NCBI GenBank assembly: GCA_012728505.1 | Contig: JAAYEY010000103.1 | Span: 1-10,408, forward strand | Direction: 5' to 3' | DNA length: 10,408 bases | DNA from: Synergistaceae bacterium | GTDB lineage: Bacteria; Synergistota; Synergistia; Synergistales; Synergistaceae | Shown: in pieces, positions 7,403 through 10,408 of the stretch | Numbering within the stretch: the first letter of the stretch is position 1 | How the letters are laid out: each line of letters starts with the position of its first letter | Notes under the pieces: model-generated | Databases searched by the model: none | Seen by the model: the letters and a program-made list of their open reading frames with translations, nothing else | Told to the model about the DNA's origin: nothing | Made by a program: the position numbers and the translations under genes

Positions 7403-8227
7403 ATGTTCAAATCAAAACGTTATGGTTTTTCCCTATTCTTGTCCTTGTTGCTGGTATTGTCTATTTTCTTGGCTCCATTATCAGCAAGTGCAGCCACAGA
7501 GCTGACCGTCTTCGTGGCGGCGTCAATGACTGAATCGATGAATCAGATCGCAGAGCTTTATAAGAAAGTTGCTCCTGATGTAAAGGTTCTCTATAATTTC
7601 GACTCCAGTGGCACGCTGAAAAAGCAGATTGAAAGTGGCGCACAATGCGACATTTTTATCTCGGCCGGCCAGAAGCAGATGAACGAGATGGACATTAAGG
7701 CAGACCCAAAAATTAACACACAAAAGCTTGATCTTATGATGCAAGGCACACGATTCAATTTAGTCTCCAACAAAGTTGTCATGATAGTTCCTAAGGGAAA
7801 AAATCCCAACGGGATCAACGACTTCAAAGATGTAGTCACAGATAAAGTCGGAATCGTTTCAATCGGTAATATGGATGTTCCGGTAGGACAGTATGCAAGA
7901 GAAATATATAAAAACCTTGGTATTTGGGATAAGTTAAGAATTATGAATAAGACAAGCTATGCAAGCACGGTAAAAGAAGTTCTTTCACAGGTTGCTGCAG
8001 GAGCAGTGGATTGTGGATTAGTTTATAGTACTGATGCAGCCACATCTAATGCTGTAGATGTCGTTGCAGAAGCACCAAAGGGTAGCCATAGACCAATAGC
8101 TTATCCTGCGGCAATTATGAAGAGTACGAAAAACCAGAAAGCAGCAGCAGCATTTCTTAATTTCCTTAAAGGACCGGAAAGCGTAAAGGTTTTTAATAGC
8201 ATTGGATTCGTCGTTCTAGGTAAATAA
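7403..8227 (+). CDS. modA: Molybdate/tungstate ABC transporter, periplasmic substrate-binding protein
   Basis: Captures molybdate (or tungstate) and delivers it to ModBC. The protein is 274 aa with a signal peptide: basic MFKSKR, hydrophobic core ~9-24, cleavage most likely after ASA at 28-30. No lipobox cysteine is present, so the mature protein should be soluble in a periplasm, not a lipoprotein. ModA-family motifs are TVFVAASMT (35-43, oxyanion Ser41), NFDSSGTLKKQIESGA (65-80, Ser69), CDIFISAGQKQM (82-93), DVPVGQYA (158-165) and CGLVYSTDA (204-212, with the binding-site Tyr208). It has its own promoter and a strong terminator directly behind it, so it can be made independently of modB and modC. 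ModA proteins do not reliably reveal molybdate versus tungstate preference from sequence. TupA/WtpA families are less likely given the motif pattern. Confidence 0.92.
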   Translation: MFKSKRYGFSLFLSLLLVLSIFLAPLSASAATELTVFVAASMTESMNQIAELYKKVAPDVKVLYNFDSSGTLKKQIESGAQCDIFISAGQKQMNEMDIKADPKINTQKLDLMMQGTRFNLVSNKVVMIVPKGKNPNGINDFKDVVTDKVGIVSIGNMDVPVGQYAREIYKNLGIWDKLRIMNKTSYASTVKEVLSQVAAGAVDCGLVYSTDAATSNAVDVVAEAPKGSHRPIAYPAAIMKSTKNQKAAAAFLNFLKGPESVKVFNSIGFVVLGK

Positions 8228-8247
8228 CAACAAAATTCTATGATAAC

Positions 8248-8289
8248 AAAAAGGTGGCCACGCCAGAAAAAAGTTTGGCCACCTTTTTT
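8248..8289 (+). terminator. Strong intrinsic terminator between modA and modB
   Basis: AAAAAGGTGGCCA (8248-8260) pairs perfectly over 13 bp with TGGCCACCTTTTT (8276-8288) around a 15-nt loop. The stem ends in a run of six T (8284-8289). The A-run on the left makes it look bidirectional. It begins 20 nt after the modA stop and ends 26 nt before the modB start, so it should sharply reduce transcription from modA into modBC. Confidence 0.9.
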
Positions 8290-8315
8290 CATTACTTGCT
8301 GAATCGGGGTAAGAT

Positions 8316-9014
8316 ATGGACTGGTTCCCACTTTATAATTCATTACGCGTAGCGTCGATATCAACATTCCTTACATTTTTCCTTGGAGTATTTGCTGCCC
8401 ATTATATTGCAAAAACGCCCAAGGTACTTAAAGGGCTGATTGATGGTATTCTGACTTTGCCGCTAGTTTTGCCACCCACTGTAGTCGGTTTCTTTATGTT
8501 AAAACTAATAGGACCGTACGGGCCTCTAGGTTCACTCGTCCTTGAAAAATTTGGATTTAGAATGACTATGACATGGTACTCTGCTGTTTTCACTACAACT
8601 ATAATTTCTTTCCCCTTGATGTACCGAACTGCCCGCGGTGCGTTTGAAGCATTTGACACCACATTGCTCTACTCAGGACAGACTCTGGGATTATCGAACA
8701 CGTTTCTCTTCTGGCGAGTTGTGATGCCAAACTGTAAACAGGGGATTTTGGCAGGTACCGTTCTCTCCTTTGCGCGTGCTCTAGGAGAATTTGGCGCTAC
8801 AACTATGGTATCTGGTTATATGCCCGGCAGGACAGCAATAATATCTACTACTGTCTATCAACTTTGGAGAGAAGGAAACGATGCCCTTGCTTATAAGTGG
8901 GTATTTGTGAACCTGGCAATCTCGCTCATAGTCCTCATAGCGGTAAACATGCTTGAAAATAGCTACAAGCAACCTGTCGGTGTAGCAAAAGACCATTTTG
9001 AATATGAAAATTAG
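8316..9014 (+). CDS. modB: Molybdate ABC transporter permease
   Basis: Inner-membrane channel subunit that works as a dimer with ModC and receives molybdate from ModA. The length of 232 aa matches ModB (~225-230). About five membrane segments are visible near 12-32, 45-65, 86-105, 142-163 and 194-212. The MDWFPLYNSL N-terminus and LPLVLPPTVVGFF (48-60) are typical of the family. The coupling loop that docks on the ATPase is the EAA-type motif ALGEFGATTMVSGYMPGRT (155-173), diagnostic for the molybdate/sulfate permease group. A stop codon in frame at 8310-8312 limits the start to ATG 8316; the ribosome site is only GGGGT (8306-8310) at close spacing, weaker than others here. The modC start lies 8 nt after its stop. 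Together with the upstream terminator this points to low expression compared with modA. Confidence 0.93.
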   Translation: MDWFPLYNSLRVASISTFLTFFLGVFAAHYIAKTPKVLKGLIDGILTLPLVLPPTVVGFFMLKLIGPYGPLGSLVLEKFGFRMTMTWYSAVFTTTIISFPLMYRTARGAFEAFDTTLLYSGQTLGLSNTFLFWRVVMPNCKQGILAGTVLSFARALGEFGATTMVSGYMPGRTAIISTTVYQLWREGNDALAYKWVFVNLAISLIVLIAVNMLENSYKQPVGVAKDHFEYEN

Positions 9015-9022
9015 AGGTTAAA

Positions 9023-10120
<1,098 letters not shown>

Positions 10121-10163
10121 TTTACTGTATGAGTACAACTTCCCCATCCAACCTTTCGAAGCA

Positions 10164-10211
10164 AAATAAAGGCAGAAGAATTTTCAGCTCTTCCGCCTTT
10201 ATTTATTTTTT
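10164..10211. terminator. Bidirectional intrinsic terminator between modC and citF
   Basis: AAATAAAGGC (10164-10173) pairs with GCCTTTATTT (10195-10204). After one A/C mismatch, GAAGA (10175-10179) pairs with TCTTC (10189-10193) around a 9-nt loop. A T-rich tail reaches 10211. A-rich sequence on the left gives a U-rich tail for the opposite strand as well, so it can end both modBC and the convergent citF transcript. Confidence 0.88.
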
Positions 10212-10255
10212 ACGTGATCTTGTCTAATCCTTACAGGTCCTCTCTCAAGGCGCCC

Positions 10256-10408
10256 CTATTTTCTGCAATATACGGTGTCTATAAGGGTCCCATCACGATA
10301 TTCTACTACTGCAACGACTTTATCATAATCGAATTCAGCAGGACTCGGTATGCCTGTCAGCTTCTCGACTTCCTTCTTTAATGCCGTTATGTCGACAATG
10401 GGAAGTCC
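10256..10408 (-). CDS. citF: Citrate lyase alpha subunit (citrate CoA-transferase), C-terminal end only
   Basis: On the - strand, 50 codons run in from the right edge to a TAG stop at 10258-10256. The tail contains GLPIVDITALKKEVEKLTG and then VVAVVEYRDGTLIDTVY. This LPI-x-DI-x-x-L-K spacing followed by VVAVVEYRDGT-x-ID is what I recognise as the C-terminus of citrate lyase alpha chains, which transfer the acyl-carrier prosthetic group onto citrate in fermentative citrate cleavage. Over 90% of the protein lies outside the window, so the catalytic part cannot be judged. The gene converges on modC and shares the terminator at 10164-10211. The remaining cit genes (citE, citD) would be expected upstream of it, beyond base 10408. 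A related CoA-transferase is the main alternative. Confidence 0.68.
   Translation of the reverse strand, partial: GLPIVDITALKKEVEKLTGIPSPAEFDYDKVVAVVEYRDGTLIDTVYCRK

Noticed and set aside
10121..10163. Small gene between modC and the terminator
   Set aside because: Only 43 nt, with no ribosome site and no reading frame of note; it is simply the 3' untranslated end of modC.

Overview
This window reads as an ordinary chromosomal stretch of an anaerobic-type bacterium with moderate GC content. Almost all of it is assignable. On the + strand is the 3' part of a leucine / branched-chain amino-acid operon, in the order leuA (partial) - leuC - leuD - leuB - ilvB - ilvD. It is followed by a molybdate ABC transporter locus, modA - modB - modC. 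At the right edge, on the - strand, is the last 50 codons of what looks like the citrate lyase alpha subunit (citF).

Organism: no rRNA or other marker gene is present, so the taxon is inference only. Hints are the short 'archaeal-type' LeuC/LeuD pair (418 + 171 aa), a LeuB with a VRENTE motif instead of the enterobacterial VRELTGG, strong AGGAGG ribosome sites, a fermentative citrate lyase gene, and a ModA with a plain signal peptide and no lipobox Cys. The missing lipobox fits a cell with a periplasm. Together these would suit an anaerobic diderm such as Synergistota or Negativicutes, but I cannot distinguish between them.

Layout: positions 2-3795 hold four leu genes packed with overlaps (leuA/leuC by 20 nt, leuD/leuB by 4 nt) or a 14-nt gap (leuC/leuD). 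A 72-nt spacer with two small hairpins precedes ilvB (3868-5550). ilvD follows 16 nt later (5567-7237). The 165-nt spacer after ilvD has no visible intrinsic terminator, but it has a good promoter (perfect TATAAT, 17-nt spacer) whose -35 lies in a small palindrome. modA (7403-8227) ends in a very strong intrinsic terminator, beyond which modB and modC follow. A second, bidirectional-looking terminator (10164-10211) separates modC from the convergent citF tail.

Function: IlvB makes acetolactate and IlvD the 2-keto acids for valine and isoleucine. LeuA, LeuCD and LeuB extend 2-ketoisovalerate to 2-ketoisocaproate, the leucine precursor. The acetolactate synthase small subunit (ilvN) and the reductoisomerase (ilvC) are not in the window and must be encoded elsewhere if the pathway is complete. 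ModA captures molybdate or tungstate outside the inner membrane, ModB is the channel and ModC the ATPase. I found no mobile element, CRISPR array, tRNA or rRNA, and no convincing undescribed system. The most useful second-look items are regulatory: the modA/modB terminator, the modA promoter palindrome, and the leuB-ilvB leader-like spacer.
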